64,000 bases of DNA from an uncultured Clostridia bacterium (GTDB lineage: Bacteria; Bacillota; Clostridia; TANB77; CAG-508). The stretch covers positions 1-64,000 of the forward strand of contig CAOKHH010000006.1 in assembly GCA_948468225.1 (NCBI GenBank), read 5' to 3'. The position numbers and the translations under genes were made by a program. Position 1 is the stretch's first letter, and each line of letters starts with the position of its first letter. Positions 1 through 10,071 of the stretch are shown here, one piece after another. Below the pieces are notes generated by a model, which saw nothing but the letters and a program-made list of their open reading frames with translations, searched no databases and had not been told where the DNA came from.

Positions 1-57
<57 letters not shown>

Positions 58-173
58 TATGTAACCTAGAAACTAAAAAAATAAACAAAAACATAGATAA
101 CACAATATTTATGTGTATTTTTTGTACACATTAAATATTGTGTTTTTTTTGTGTAATAAATTTATTATGAACC

Positions 174-195
174 GTAGGGGCGATTTTAATTGCCC
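174..195 (+). repeat. REP palindrome, GTAGGGGCG type
   Basis: Starts GTAGGGGCGA and ends TTGCCC, a short hairpin after the GTAG foot. It sits just upstream of the ribosome binding site of the GLUG-repeat protein. Confidence 0.7.
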
Positions 196-212
196 ATAAA
201 GGAGGAAACTAT

Positions 213-2644
213 ATGCAAAAGAAAAAAATAATATTATTGATTATACTAATATTGATAATTATAGGAATAGTAGCACTAGTATTTGCAAAATCAAACAAAA
301 TAACACCAATGCAAAGGACTGCAACAGCGCAATATTCAACAACAATTGGAGAGACAGAATATAATATAACAAATGCAGTACAAGAGCCATCTGAAATAAT
401 GCCAACTCTATCAGCAGGAATGATACCAATAAAATATGAAAATGGCTATTGGGCAATAACAACTAAAGATAATGAAAATTGGTATAATTATTCAAAAGGA
501 CAACCTGCATATATGATGCTAAACGATGGGTATTACAAATCTGAAATAGAAAGAGAAATAACAGAAGGACAATTAGCATCAAAAAATGTAGGGGCGGACG
601 CCTCTGTCCGCCCGCGGTTCAATCTACATGTATATACCACGATTTGCATACAATGATAAAGGAGAAATTATATACATAAAACAATCATGTAGTGTAGCAG
701 GAACATATACAATACCAGAAATATTCACATACCAAACAGAAAAAATAGATTTTAGTTTAGCCGGAATATGGATAGAATATAGTCCATTATCAAATGCAAC
801 TGAAGTAAACACAAAAGTAAACAACATGCAAGGAGAAGATAATAAATATGGATTTATTTCAAACACAATTGCAACAAATGCAAACAACGACTCATTGTAC
901 AATACAGAAATAATTGAAATTTATATTGCAAACCTTGTATGGAATGACGTCACCGTCGTTCCGCAAATAACCGACATTTCAAACACCAATCGCACTATAC
1001 TAAAAATAGTAAGCACGAACAAACTAGAGCCAATAAAAGGAAAAGCAACATTAAATGAAGAAGAATTAACAATAACAATAAATGTAACACAAAAGACAAA
1101 TGAAATAGAAAAAGTAATAAATGAAGATGGAAAAGTGTTAAGTAAAAGTTCAAATATAGCAATAGATACAGAATTATTAGGAAATGGAACATATAAATAT
1201 ATAGTAATAGATAGCTTAGGAAACTTAAAAGAAATAACTTTAAAAGTGGATAGTTTAAAAATATATGTAATACCAAATTTGAAAAAATTAAAAGAATTTA
1301 GGGACGAAGTAAATGCAGGAAATGATTTTAAAGGAATAACAGTAATACAAACAGCAGATATAGAAATGAATGCAGGAAAATATACTATAGATGAAGAAAC
1401 TGGTGCTATAACTTTTGCAGAAGATGCAGAATTATGGACACCAATAGGAGATTATGCTGATAATTGTGTGTTTTATGGAGATTATGATGGAAAAGGACAT
1501 ACAATTAGTGGAATCTATATAAATTCTACGGATGAATATCAGGGCTTATTTGGATTTTGTCTTTCTGCAACAATTAAAAATTTAGGAATAAAAAATTCTA
1601 AGTTAGTAACAACAGGCGATTATTATATAGGCGGAATTGTAGGAACCTTGTCTAACGGTAAAATAGAAAATTGCTTTAATTCTGCAGAAGTAAGTGGAAA
1701 AAGCCGTGTAGGAGGGATTTGTGGGAATATTTCTCGGAGATGTTAGTAATTGCTATAATGCAGGAAATATAATGGCTATGAATGGCACAGTGGGTGGTAT
1801 AATTGGATTCGAAACTAGTGGTAATATAAGCAATTGCTATAATATAGGGAATGTAATGACTACAGAAAATACAGTAGGCGGAATAGTAGGTTATTACAGG
1901 AATAGTGCATATACCAAAAATAATATTACTAATTGCTATAATGCAGGAAAAATTATGGGAAGATATTGGATTGGAGGAATTGTTGGAGAGGCTTCAGAAC
2001 GTTATGAAAAAAATATAAAAATATCAAAATCATTTAATATAGGAGAAATAGTTGGAGAATATACAGTTGGAGGAATTATTGGTGTCGGAACATCTGTAGA
2101 AGAATGTTATAATGCAGGCTATGTAAATGATAATGTTAATGGAAGACAAGGTTTTGGGGGAATAGCAGGAACTGGAAAAACAATGGCTAATTGTTATAAC
2201 AAGGGTACTATAAAATCAGATGCAATAAGAAATGGTGGAATTGTTGGTGTAACTACAAGTACTAATGGGCATGAAATGAAATCTAATTATAATATAGGCA
2301 CAATAGAGGCTAAAGAAAAAGGTGGAATAGCAGGAATGGCATATTCAAGTGTGAAATTTAATAAGAACTATTATTTAGAGGAAGTAGCTGAAAAGGGAAT
2401 ATATACTGGTAGTGTTCCCGAGGATAGTACAACAGCCGTAACTTCGGATGAATTAAAGCAAAAAGTAACAGATTTAGGAGAAGAATATTGGAAAGAAGAT
2501 ATAGGAATAAATGATGGTTACCCAATACTTGCGTGGCAAACAGATAATGATAAATTAAATTTAATAAATGGAGATAACGCTTTTATAGAAGATACACAAG
2601 GGTTAAACCATGGCTATCCATTGCTTGCATGGCAAGTAAAATAA
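213..2644 (+). CDS. GLUG-repeat surface protein, with two +1 recoding sites
   Basis: Read as one gene by skipping C615 and C1735 it gives about 809 residues; otherwise it is three overlapping fragments. Residues about 4-26 form a hydrophobic anchor after a KKK start. Residues about 126-134 are encoded by an inserted REP palindrome. From about residue 440 to 710 there are many GLUG-type repeats (GGIVG, GGIIG, NCYNAG), known from bacterial cell-surface and adhesin-like proteins. The C-terminus repeats a YPxLAWQ motif twice. The start is ATG after aaaggagg. The repeat pattern continues in register across both CGG sites (RPG-SIY; NISG-DVSNCYNAG), which argues against decay. The function is inferred as extracellular; the ligand is unknown. 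Confidence 0.82.
588..614 (+). repeat. REP palindrome, GGCGGAC type, inside a gene
   Basis: GTAGGGGCGGACG...CTGTCCGCCCG, lying in the reading frame of the GLUG-repeat protein and directly abutting the first CGG recoding site. Confidence 0.85.
615..617 (+). other. CGG +1 recoding site
   Basis: In-frame ccg|CGG|t; skipping C615 gives ccg ggt tca and joins the two halves of the GLUG-repeat protein at the edge of the REP insertion. Confidence 0.75.
1735..1737 (+). other. CGG +1 recoding site
   Basis: In-frame tct|CGG|a; skipping C1735 gives tct gga gat and restores a GLUG repeat (NISGDVSNCYNAG). Confidence 0.85.
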
Positions 2645-2694
2645 AATCCGTATAACAAAACAAAAAAATACACAAAATAAAATTGGTGATGTAG

Positions 2695-2943
2695 ATGAAG
2701 ATTTCTTGGTTAAAATTAAAGGAAGATACCAACAGTTTTAAAATTTTCAAAAATATTGGTTTAGATGTGTATGATATAGAAGATGGGGAAGATACGGATA
2801 AGAAAATACAAGAGTTAGTAAACAAAGATTATAGAACAATTGTAATATCAAATGAACTTGCAGGATTTTCAGAAGATATAATAAAAAAATATAGTAAATC
2901 TCAAAATGTGAATATAATTATTTCAAAGCTAAAAAATGAATAA
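2695..2943 (+). CDS. Small hypothetical protein
   Basis: An 82-residue acidic protein starting at ATG after ggtgatgtag. It alternates beta-like and alpha-like stretches and contains RTIVISNELAGF. That segment resembles RNVVISNELKK in the unknown protein at 40223-41132, so the two may be distant relatives. No membrane segment and no family were recognised. It lies between the surface protein and the YyaC-like protease gene, 51 bases after the former. Confidence 0.6.
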   Translation: MKISWLKLKEDTNSFKIFKNIGLDVYDIEDGEDTDKKIQELVNKDYRTIVISNELAGFSEDIIKKYSKSQNVNIIISKLKNE

Positions 2944-2978
2944 AAATAAAATAATAACATATAATTTAGAAATATATT

Positions 2979-3021
2979 GTAGGGGGGAATACCCATGTAG
3001 GAACTACGCCCTCGTGGTTCC
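2979..3021 (+). repeat. Two tandem degenerate REP palindromes
   Basis: GTAGGGGGGAATACCC followed by GTAGGAACTACGCCCTCGTGG and TTCC, each beginning with GTAG, upstream of the yyaC-like gene. Confidence 0.65.
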
Positions 3022-3060
3022 ACCAACAACGCATAAACCCTTTTGAATTGAGGAGATTAT

Positions 3061-3601
3061 ATGTTAACAAAGAAAGAGTTATATGATAATTTTGTACAAG
3101 ATTTCGCATATAAATTACAAAAACAAGTAGGAAAAAAAGAATATGACAAAATAATATTTTTTTGTGTTGGAACAGATAGAATAACAGGGGACTCTTTTCG
3201 GACCTATTGTTGGCTATAAACTAAGATATTTATTTAGAGATATTAACGAAATAGAAGTTTATGGTCACTTAGATAAAAATATATGTGCAAATAATGTAAA
3301 TGAAACTATTAGCTACATAAAAGAGAAGTATAGTAATCCACTTGTAATAGCAGTAGATTCAGCAATATCTAAAAAAGATAATATTGGAAAAATCATTGTA
3401 GAAAATAAAGGAATGTATTTAGGAAAGGCATTAAATAAAAGAATAAATTATGTTGGAGATTTAAGCATAAAAGGAATAGTATCCCAAAATGTTAATATAC
3501 CACAATGCAATTTTAGGCTCTTGCAAAATACATCTTTAAGTTTGGTTATGAAGATGGCAGATGTTGTATCAAGTGGAATATATAATGTTATAAATATATA
3601 A
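3061..3601 (+). CDS. yyaC: YyaC-type spore protease-like protein (DUF1256), one +1 recoding site
   Basis: Skipping C3199 gives a 179-residue protein; otherwise it breaks after 46 codons. The family signature GTDRxTGDSxGPxVG is seen as GTDRITGDSFG-PIVG with the shift exactly at its Gly. Later AVDSA and the ending region (GDLSIKGIV) also fit. YyaC relatives are sporulation proteins related to the germination protease GPR and structurally to hydrogenase-maturation peptidases; their substrate is not established. The start is ATG after gaggag. It lies among other sporulation genes (SpoIVFA/FB downstream). Confidence 0.82.
3199..3201 (+). other. CGG +1 recoding site
   Basis: In-frame ttt|CGG|a; skipping C3199 gives ttt gga cct, restoring the GDSxGP motif of YyaC. 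Confidence 0.88.
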
Positions 3602-3676
3602 ATGTATAACCTAGAAGTTTTTGGCAAAAATTTATATATACATATATTGTATAAACTAATTTTCTAGGAGGTACAA

Positions 3677-4018
3677 ATGGAAGATGAATTAAGAAATATT
3701 GTGGTTTTGAAGGATTTGCCATCTAATCTAGTTGAAGAGGCAATTGTTATATTAAAGGGAGATAAAAGAAAAATAGAGTGTTTAAAAAAGCATATAAAAA
3801 ATGATACTTTAAAAAAACAAACACAAAAAATAGACAAGCCAAAAGACTATATAGTAAAAGAAGCCCAAATGGTAATTAGCAATTATATTTCTAATATAGA
3901 AAATCAAAGAAAATATAAAAATAGCAAGAAAAGTAATAGAAATATGGAGAGAAAATATAAGGCAATGAAGATTGCAAGTATTGTAATGTTTATTGCTTTA
4001 GTAATAAATATAATTTAA
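3677..4018 (+). CDS. Hypothetical protein with C-terminal membrane anchor
   Basis: A 113-residue lysine-rich protein with one hydrophobic helix at the extreme C-terminus (about residues 96-113), so probably tail-anchored. The N-terminal half contains VVLKDLPSNLVEEAIVILKG, and a charged, probably helical linker follows. The start is ATG after ctaggaggtac. No family was recognised. It sits between yyaC and the SpoIVFA-like gene, so a sporulation role is possible from context only. Confidence 0.7.
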   Translation: MEDELRNIVVLKDLPSNLVEEAIVILKGDKRKIECLKKHIKNDTLKKQTQKIDKPKDYIVKEAQMVISNYISNIENQRKYKNSKKSNRNMERKYKAMKIASIVMFIALVINII

Positions 4019-4020
4019 AT

Positions 4021-4180
4021 AATATGTATAAAATAAATAATAAATATTTTTTATTCCGTTCTCCAAGGCGTTTATGATACGACTTAACATATTTTAGTGA
4101 CACACTCTACTTGGGTTAAAGACATAACGACTCATGGTCGAACTCGTAAAAATATTTATTATTTATTTTATACATATATT
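4021..4180 (+). repeat. Post-stop hairpin element, family 1, copy A
   Basis: Two arms of about 30 bases (4021-4051 and 4148-4180) are almost perfect complements. They enclose a core with ttattccgttctcc and a block running from tgacacactctacttgg to actcatggtcgaactcgt. The core matches an inverted copy at 27030-27170, but the arms there have a different yet still complementary sequence. It begins right after the stop codon of the upstream gene. Confidence 0.8.
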
Positions 4181-4244
4181 CATAAAACATCTATTCATAA
4201 CATATACATTAAAAGTATATGAACAAAGGAAGAGGTGTTTTTTT

Positions 4245-5175
4245 ATGAGTATTGATAGGGCAATTTCTGCAGATGAAAAATTAAGAAGGGCGGAGGAAAT
4301 TTATTATAGAAGAAAGAATTCTGAAAGACAAACCAGTAAAACAGTGAATGTTCCCGTGTCTAACAGGAAATATGTACTTAAAAAAATGATAATTCAAATT
4401 GTTATTTGTTTATCTTTGTATTGTTCATATTATGTAATAAAAAATTTTAATTTTATATTTTCTAAAGAAGTGGTAGATAAAACAAATGAGATTTTGTCAT
4501 ATGATATAAATGTACAGGAGTTGTATTATAAAGCATCAAATTATATAGAAAATTTACCATATTTTAAACAAAAAGAGGATGATGTAGGGGCGAGCATTGC
4601 TCGTCCGGAAGAAAATCAAGAAGATACAGATAATTTGCAAACAGAAAATAATATAACAGAAGATACTGAAAATGAACCTAATGCAACAGATGCACAAAAT
4701 TTGGCTGGTGCATCTACAAAAGATGAAGTGGTAGAGGTTGCTAATAATCTAACACAAATGCAAATAGATGCAAATGATATAAAACAAAATTATTCATTGA
4801 TGAATCCTCTTGTTGGACAAATAACTTCAAGGTTTGGGAAAAGAGAGCAAACTGAGCCAATTGTATCTCCATATCATGTTGGAATTGATATTGCAGCAAA
4901 TACTGGCACTGTAATTATTGCAAGTTTGGAGGGAGAAGTTACTGCATCTGGAGAAATTGGAGGCTATGGAAATTGTATTCAAATACAAAAAGATGACATA
5001 TTAACTATATATGGGCATTGCAGTAAATTATATGTAAATAAAGGAGATGTTATTGAAAAAGGACAAAAAATAGGAGAAGTTGGTCAAACTCGGAAATGCA
5101 ACAGGACCGCATTTACATTTTGAAATTAGAAAATCAGGAAGGTATGTAGATCCTAGTTTAATTTTAGGAATATGA
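4245..5175 (+). CDS. spoIVFA: SpoIVFA-like M23 peptidase-domain protein, one +1 recoding site
   Basis: The chosen ATG follows gaagaggtg and lies outside the upstream hairpin. Skipping C5091 gives about 309 residues. One membrane helix lies near residues 48-68, then a low-complexity linker partly encoded by a REP palindrome (VGASIARP), then a LytM/M23 domain from about residue 185. Metal-ligand motifs HVGIDIA, YGHC and HLHFE are all visible; the last lies beyond the shift, in TG-NATGPHLHFE. In Bacillus, SpoIVFA holds SpoIVFB inactive in the forespore outer membrane until signalled, and the adjacent spoIVFB gene supports the name. Unlike typical SpoIVFA domains, the zinc ligands look complete, so an active endopeptidase is possible. 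Confidence 0.83.
4584..4607 (+). repeat. REP palindrome, GGCGAGC type, inside a gene
   Basis: GTAGGGGCGAGCATTGCTCG and TCCG, translated in frame as VGASIARP within the linker of the SpoIVFA-like protein. Confidence 0.85.
5091..5093 (+). other. CGG +1 recoding site
   Basis: In-frame act|CGG|a; skipping C5091 gives act gga aat, restoring the M23 motif TGNATGPHLHFE. Confidence 0.9.
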
Positions 5176-5177
5176 AT

Positions 5178-5230
5178 GTAGGGGCACCGTTTGTGGGAAT
5201 GCCCATTAGGTTATGACACCACTGTGCCCA
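5178..5230 (+). repeat. Degenerate REP-like palindrome cluster
   Basis: GTAGGGGCACCG...TGGGAATGCCC and a second overlapping arm ending CACTGTGCCC, between spoIVFA and spoIVFB. Confidence 0.5.
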
Positions 5231-5260
5231 TTTAATTTGAATATAAAAAGGATGTGTCAT

Positions 5261-5881
5261 ATGAGAATAAGAATAAATTTGCAAATATTTGTATTTGCAA
5301 TAATATTTTATTTAACAAAACAAATAAGAATATATACAATACTAATGGTATTTGCACTCGTACATGAACTTGGTCATTTAGTTGCAGGAATTTTGCTGGG
5401 ACTAAAAGCAAAGGGAATTGATATAATGCCATTTGGAGTGTCAATAAATTTTGAAGATTATAGTAATAAATATATTGCAAAAAAAATAATAATTGCAATG
5501 GCAGGACCATTAGTAAATACAATTATTGTTATACTTGGAATTTATAATAATTGGGAAGAGGAAATTATATATTCGAATATTTTAATTGGCTTATTTAATT
5601 TAATACCATTATATCCATTAGATGGAGGAAGAATATTAAAATACATAATACAACTTGCAACAAACTCAAAAGAGGCAGAAATGTTTGCCTATAAATTATC
5701 CAATATACTAATTATTATATTAACTATAGTATCATGTGTTGGAATTCTTTTTGTACAGAATATTGGAATGGTGCTAATTTTAGCATATTTGTGGGTGTTG
5801 GTAATTCAAGAGAATAAAAAATACAAATTAAAAATGAGAATATTTACAATGCTTTCAAATGACGAAAAATTATTATTGTAG
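5261..5881 (+). CDS. spoIVFB: SpoIVFB-like site-2 protease (M50)
   Basis: An intramembrane zinc metalloprotease of 206 residues. In Bacillus SpoIVFB cleaves pro-sigma-K in the mother cell during sporulation. The HExxH motif is seen as VHELGHLVAG near residue 36, and the second metal-ligand region as LYPLDGGRIL. Several hydrophobic helices span the protein. The start ATG at 5261 follows aaaagga; a longer version from 5213 has no binding site and would begin in a REP-like repeat. No CBS domain is attached, as expected for SpoIVFB. It follows the SpoIVFA-like gene, forming the classic regulator-protease pair. Confidence 0.88.
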   Translation: MRIRINLQIFVFAIIFYLTKQIRIYTILMVFALVHELGHLVAGILLGLKAKGIDIMPFGVSINFEDYSNKYIAKKIIIAMAGPLVNTIIVILGIYNNWEEEIIYSNILIGLFNLIPLYPLDGGRILKYIIQLATNSKEAEMFAYKLSNILIIILTIVSCVGILFVQNIGMVLILAYLWVLVIQENKKYKLKMRIFTMLSNDEKLLL

Positions 5882-5933
5882 AGGCGCCATTTGTGAAAAT
5901 AGTGATGTAGGGAACGATGTCCTCATCGTTCCG
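5878..5933 (+). repeat. Degenerate and intact REP palindromes
   Basis: A degraded GTAGAGGCGCCATTTG unit, then GTAGGGAACGATG...CATCGTTCCG (5907-5933), between convergent genes. Confidence 0.65.
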
Positions 5934-5956
5934 CTCACACCACCTAAGCACTTTTC

Positions 5957-6388
5957 TTATTTACAATCTTTTTCTGGTTTATCAGGTTTACAAGGAGGCT
6001 TTGGAAAATCGCAACAATCTATATCTACACCTTTTAAACATTTTCCATAACGTTTTCCTTCAGCACATAGTTTTACGTGACGTACTTTGTTTACCCATAC
6101 AAGAATTTCATAAGTTTTATCTGGACAAAGTGGTCCAAAAACAAATTCACCATTCTTATCTGTAAAAGTGTGAGAAACAGGTTTTCTTTCTTCTTTTCCA
6201 TACTCGTAGCAAACTTCTATTAGTTTAACTACAGCATCCTCAACTGGATCTTTATAGCAATCTTTTATTACACCAAATATTACATTTCTTTCATCTTCTG
6301 GTAAATTGATATCTATATCAAATTGTTTACCTTTCTCAATAAATCCATCCACCTTAACAACTGGGCACATTTCTTTGTTAAAATCCAT
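5957..6388 (-). CDS. Carboxypeptidase regulatory-like (Cna-B-fold) protein
   Basis: A 143-residue protein with the start ATG at 6388 chosen because aaagga lies upstream. The middle reads VFGVIKDCYKDPVEDAVVKL, TFTDKNGEFVFGPL and YEILVWVNK, the pattern of a carboxypeptidase regulatory-like beta-sandwich. The C-terminus is rich in Cys, Pro and Lys (CCDFPKPPC), which could suit a cross-linked spore-coat or surface protein. No signal peptide is visible, so a cytoplasmic or mother-cell location is likely. The function is inferred only. Confidence 0.72.
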   Translation of the reverse strand: MDFNKEMCPVVKVDGFIEKGKQFDIDINLPEDERNVIFGVIKDCYKDPVEDAVVKLIEVCYEYGKEERKPVSHTFTDKNGEFVFGPLCPDKTYEILVWVNKVRHVKLCAEGKRYGKCLKGVDIDCCDFPKPPCKPDKPEKDCK

Positions 6389-6482
6389 ATAAATCAAATC
6401 CTTTTAAAAATATTTGGAAGTATATATACAACCTATTATTATGATATGTTTTTTTTAAGAAAATGTGTCAAGAAAGCTATAT

Positions 6483-6710
6483 TTAATTAGCTTTTGGAGG
6501 ATTATATGTAATAATATCTCCAATTTCACAATTAAGAGTTTTGCAAATTCGTGCTAGTAAATTTAAATCAACCTTTTGCATATCGTTGTTACAATATTTT
6601 AAAAGTTGCTTATAGTAGATTTGCCCATTTCGAGATAAACTAGATCTACTTATATTATTTTCCTTTAAGAAATTATCTAATTTTAAATCTACACTACCCC
6701 ATTCATCCAT
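6483..6710 (-). CDS. Small XRE/Cro-type HTH regulator
   Basis: About 75 residues from ATG 6710 (an ATG at 6725 is also possible). The helix-turn-helix pattern shows as LDNFLKENNISRSSLSRNG and DLNLLARICKTLNCEIGDII, typical of compact HTH_26 repressors. It is transcribed away from mutL and shares the intergenic region with it. The target is unknown; autoregulation would be usual. Confidence 0.75.
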   Translation of the reverse strand: MDEWGSVDLKLDNFLKENNISRSSLSRNGQIYYKQLLKYCNNDMQKVDLNLLARICKTLNCEIGDIITYNPPKAN

Positions 6711-6935
6711 TATAAAAGCCCCCATTCGAACAATTTTTATACTCTACAAATATTTTGTTCCACTTACAAATATTAACATTTTTTGTACTGCTAGACAATT
6801 AGGCAAAAACATAGTAGGTTTAAATACATTATAAACAAAGTGACATTTTTTTTATTAAAACCTATACAAAAAAATAATATTTAATGATATAATTTGTACA
6901 AATGATAATTGCTAACATAAATTGGGGGAAAAATA

Positions 6936-9030
6936 ATGGGAAACATAGTTGTATTAGATGATTTAACAATAAATAAAATAGCTGCAGGAGAAGTTATAGA
7001 AAGACCTGCCTCTGTTGTAAAAGAAATGATGGAAAATTCAATAGATGCTGGGGCAGACAAAATAACAGTTGAAGTACAAAATGGGGGAATATCATATATT
7101 AGAATCACAGATAATGGAAAAGGAATTATGCCAGATGACATGGAATATGCATTCGAAAGACATGCTACAAGCAAAATAAGAGTTACAGATGATTTGGAAA
7201 ATATAACATCTATGGGATTTAGAGGTGAGGCATTGGCTAGTATTGCAGCAATTTCACATATCGAAATGATATCAAGAACTCCTGATACAGAAGTAGGTTA
7301 TAGAATAGTAATAGAAGGTGGAAAAGTATTAGAAAAAGGAGAAACAGGTTGCCCTGTTGGAACTACTATAACTGTAACAGATTTATTTTTTAATACACCT
7401 GTAAGATATAAATTTTTAAAAAAGGATTTCACAGAAGCTCGGTTACATAGAAGATGCAGTAACAAGGCTTGCGCTTGCAAATACTAATGTAGGAATAAAG
7501 TTGATAAGCTCTGGAAAAACAATAGTACAAACTTCTGGAAATGGAAATCTAGAAGATGTTATATATGGTATTTATGGCAAAGAAATTGCTGATGGAGTAG
7601 TGCCAGTAAATTTTGAATATGAAGATGTAAAAGTTACTGGTGTTGTTGGAAAACCTGAAATAGCCAGAAGTAATAGAGCAAACCAAATATTCTTTGTAAA
7701 TAAAAGATATGTAAAAAATGCAACATTATCATCAGCTGTAGAACAGGCATATAAGGGATTACTTACAATAGGAAGGTTTGGATTTATAGTAGTAAATATA
7801 GAAATTGCACCTAGTAAAATAGATATAAATGTTCATCCTGCAAAATTAGAAATTAAATTTCAAGAAGATCAGAAAATTTTTAAGGCAATATATTCAGCTA
7901 TAAAACAATCATTATTAAGTGAAGAATTAGTTAAAAATACAAGCAAAGAGCCAGAGACTGAAGACAAGGAAAATACTATTAAAATGCCAGTGATAGAGCC
8001 TAAAGAAGAAATAAGGGCAGAAGAAAAAATTGAAGAGGAAAAAAAGCCAAATTTCATAAATTTATTTAAAAGGAAAAAAGAAGAAATAGAAGTTGAAGAC
8101 CCAAAAAATATAATTGGAGAATTGTATAAAAATAAAAATTTGGAAAAAACAAACAACATACAAGAAGATAAAATAGAAGAAATAAAAACTCCAACAGAAG
8201 AACAAGTAGATGCAATGACAGAGATTTTAAATAAAAGAAATGAAATGAAGGAAAAGATAGAGTATTCAGTACCAGAAGATACCTTAATAGATAGCAAAAA
8301 TAATTTTGATGAAATGTATGAAAGAACATTTGGGAAATTGCCACAAACAACAGTAGAAGAAAGTGGAGTAGAAAAAATAGACACAGTGGGTCTAAAATTA
8401 GAGAATGGAAAAAACTTATCTGTTTTTGAAGAAACTGAAAAATATATTAAAACGCCTAATTATAAATTTATAGGAATTGCATTTTCAACATACATAATAA
8501 TAGAATTAGAAAATGAAATGTATATTTTAGATCAACATGCAGCACATGAAAGAGTTAACTATGAGAAAATTAAAAAGAATTTTTATAGTCAAATGGAAAA
8601 AGATTCACAACTAATGTTATTACCAGATGTTATAACATTAACACATAAAGAAATGGACATAGTTAGGGAAAATGTTGAAATGTTTGAAAAAGCAGGATTC
8701 ACATTAGAAGAATTTGGGGATAACACAATAAAACTTACTGGAGTTCCTAATATTTGCATGGATTTAGACACAAAACAATTATTTTTAGATATACTAGATG
8801 AAATAGATACAGTTGCTCTTACAGCAAGACAAGAAAAAGAAGATAAATTTATTGCAACAATAGCATGTAAAGCATCTGTAAAAGCAAAAATGGCATTAAC
8901 TAAAGAAGAAGTTGATAGCTTAATGGAAAAATTATTGGTGTTACCAAATCCATTTACTTGCCCTCATGGAAGACCAACCGCAATTAAAATGACAAAATAT
9001 GATATAGAAAGAAAATTCAACAGAAAATAA
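6936..9030 (+). CDS. mutL: DNA mismatch repair protein MutL, one +1 recoding site
   Basis: Skipping C7440 gives 697 residues. N-terminal GHKL ATPase motifs: MENSIDAGA, ITDNGKGI and GFRGEALASIA. The shift lies in FTEA-GYIEDAVTRLAL, a conserved MutL segment, and the protein continues through the transducer domain (FFVNKRYVKN). An acidic and lysine-rich linker follows (about 330-490). The C-terminal nuclease domain has DQHAAHERVNYE, the DQHA-X2-E-X4-E endonuclease motif, and CPHGRP. It is therefore a nicking-type MutL. The start ATG follows attggggg. No mutS is present here; miaA follows, a common Clostridia arrangement. Confidence 0.9.
7440..7442 (+). other. CGG +1 recoding site
   Basis: In-frame gct|CGG|t; skipping C7440 gives gct ggt tac, restoring EAGYIEDA of MutL. 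Confidence 0.9.
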
Positions 9031-9037
9031 ATAAAAC

Positions 9038-9062
9038 GTAGGGGCGAGCATTGCTCGTCTGC
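9038..9062 (+). repeat. REP palindrome, GGCGAGC type
   Basis: GTAGGGGCGAGCATTGCTCG then TCTG, between mutL and miaA. Confidence 0.85.
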
Positions 9063-9081
9063 ACATAAAGGATAGATAAAT

Positions 9082-9996
9082 ATGAAACCAAAAGTAATTG
9101 TAATAGCAGGACCAACGGCATCTGGAAAAACAGCATTATCAATAGAATTAGCAAAAAAGATAAATGGAGAAATTGTATCAGCAGATTCAATGCAAATTTA
9201 TAAGGATATGACTATAGGTACTGCTAAGCCTACTAAAGAAGAAATGAGAAATATTAAGCATTATATGATAGATAATATATCTCCAGAAACTAGATATAGT
9301 GTATCTCAATATAAGAAGGATGCTATAAATTGCATAGAAGAAATTATAAAAAATAATAAAACACCAATAGTGGTTGGCGGAACAGGGTTATATATAGATT
9401 CGTTAGTGTATGGAATTGAATTCCAAGAAATTCCAACAGATTTAGAATATAGAAAAGAATTGAATAAAAAAGCAGATAATGGAGGTTTGCAAGAATTATA
9501 TGAAAAAGCTTGTAAAATAGACCCTGAGGCAATGAAAATTATTAGTCCAAATGATAAAAAAAGAATAATTAGAATTTTAGAAATATATAAGCAAACTGGA
9601 AAGACAAAAACAGAGCAAAACATAGAGTCAAGGAAAAATGAAGTGCCGTATGAATATATTGTTTTTGCAATAAATATGGATAGAGCTAAACTTTATGATA
9701 GAATAAATAAAAGAGTAGATATAATGATTGAAAACGGGCTTATAGAAGAGGTACAAGCACTAATAAAAAAATATAGCAATCTTCAAACGGCGATGCAAGG
9801 ACTAGGCTACAAGGAAGTTTTAGAATATTTTAATAAAAAAATGACTAAAGAAGAAATGATAGAAAAAATAAAAATGGAATCAAGAAGATATGCAAAAAGA
9901 CAACTAACATGGTTCAGAAAAAATAAAGAAATAATATGGTTAGATGGATTAGAGCCACTTGAAGAAAATATAAGCAAGATATTGCAAACACTGTAG
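9082..9996 (+). CDS. miaA: tRNA dimethylallyltransferase
   Basis: Transfers a dimethylallyl group to A37 of tRNAs that read UNN codons. The 304 residues have the P-loop GPTASGKT near the N-terminus, DSMQIYKDMTIGTAKP, GGTGLYIDSLVYG and the C-terminal RRYAKRQLTWFRK typical of MiaA. The start ATG follows aaaggatag. It lies 51 bases after mutL with a REP palindrome between, so co-transcription is likely. Confidence 0.95.
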   Translation: MKPKVIVIAGPTASGKTALSIELAKKINGEIVSADSMQIYKDMTIGTAKPTKEEMRNIKHYMIDNISPETRYSVSQYKKDAINCIEEIIKNNKTPIVVGGTGLYIDSLVYGIEFQEIPTDLEYRKELNKKADNGGLQELYEKACKIDPEAMKIISPNDKKRIIRILEIYKQTGKTKTEQNIESRKNEVPYEYIVFAINMDRAKLYDRINKRVDIMIENGLIEEVQALIKKYSNLQTAMQGLGYKEVLEYFNKKMTKEEMIEKIKMESRRYAKRQLTWFRKNKEIIWLDGLEPLEENISKILQTL

Positions 9997-10015
9997 GGGC
10001 GAGCAATGCTCGCCC
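9993..10015 (+). repeat. REP palindrome, GGCGAGC type
   Basis: GTAGGGGCGAGCAATGCTCG then CCC, overlapping the last bases of miaA. Confidence 0.85.
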
Positions 10016-10071
10016 ATGCTTCGAAGGCGTTGTATAAAAATCGAAGATTTTTGACGAAAGGAATGAAATTA

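Noticed and set aside
5859-6165. Short plus-strand frames after spoIVFB
   Set aside because: They consist of REP sequence and the complement of the carboxypeptidase-regulatory-like gene.
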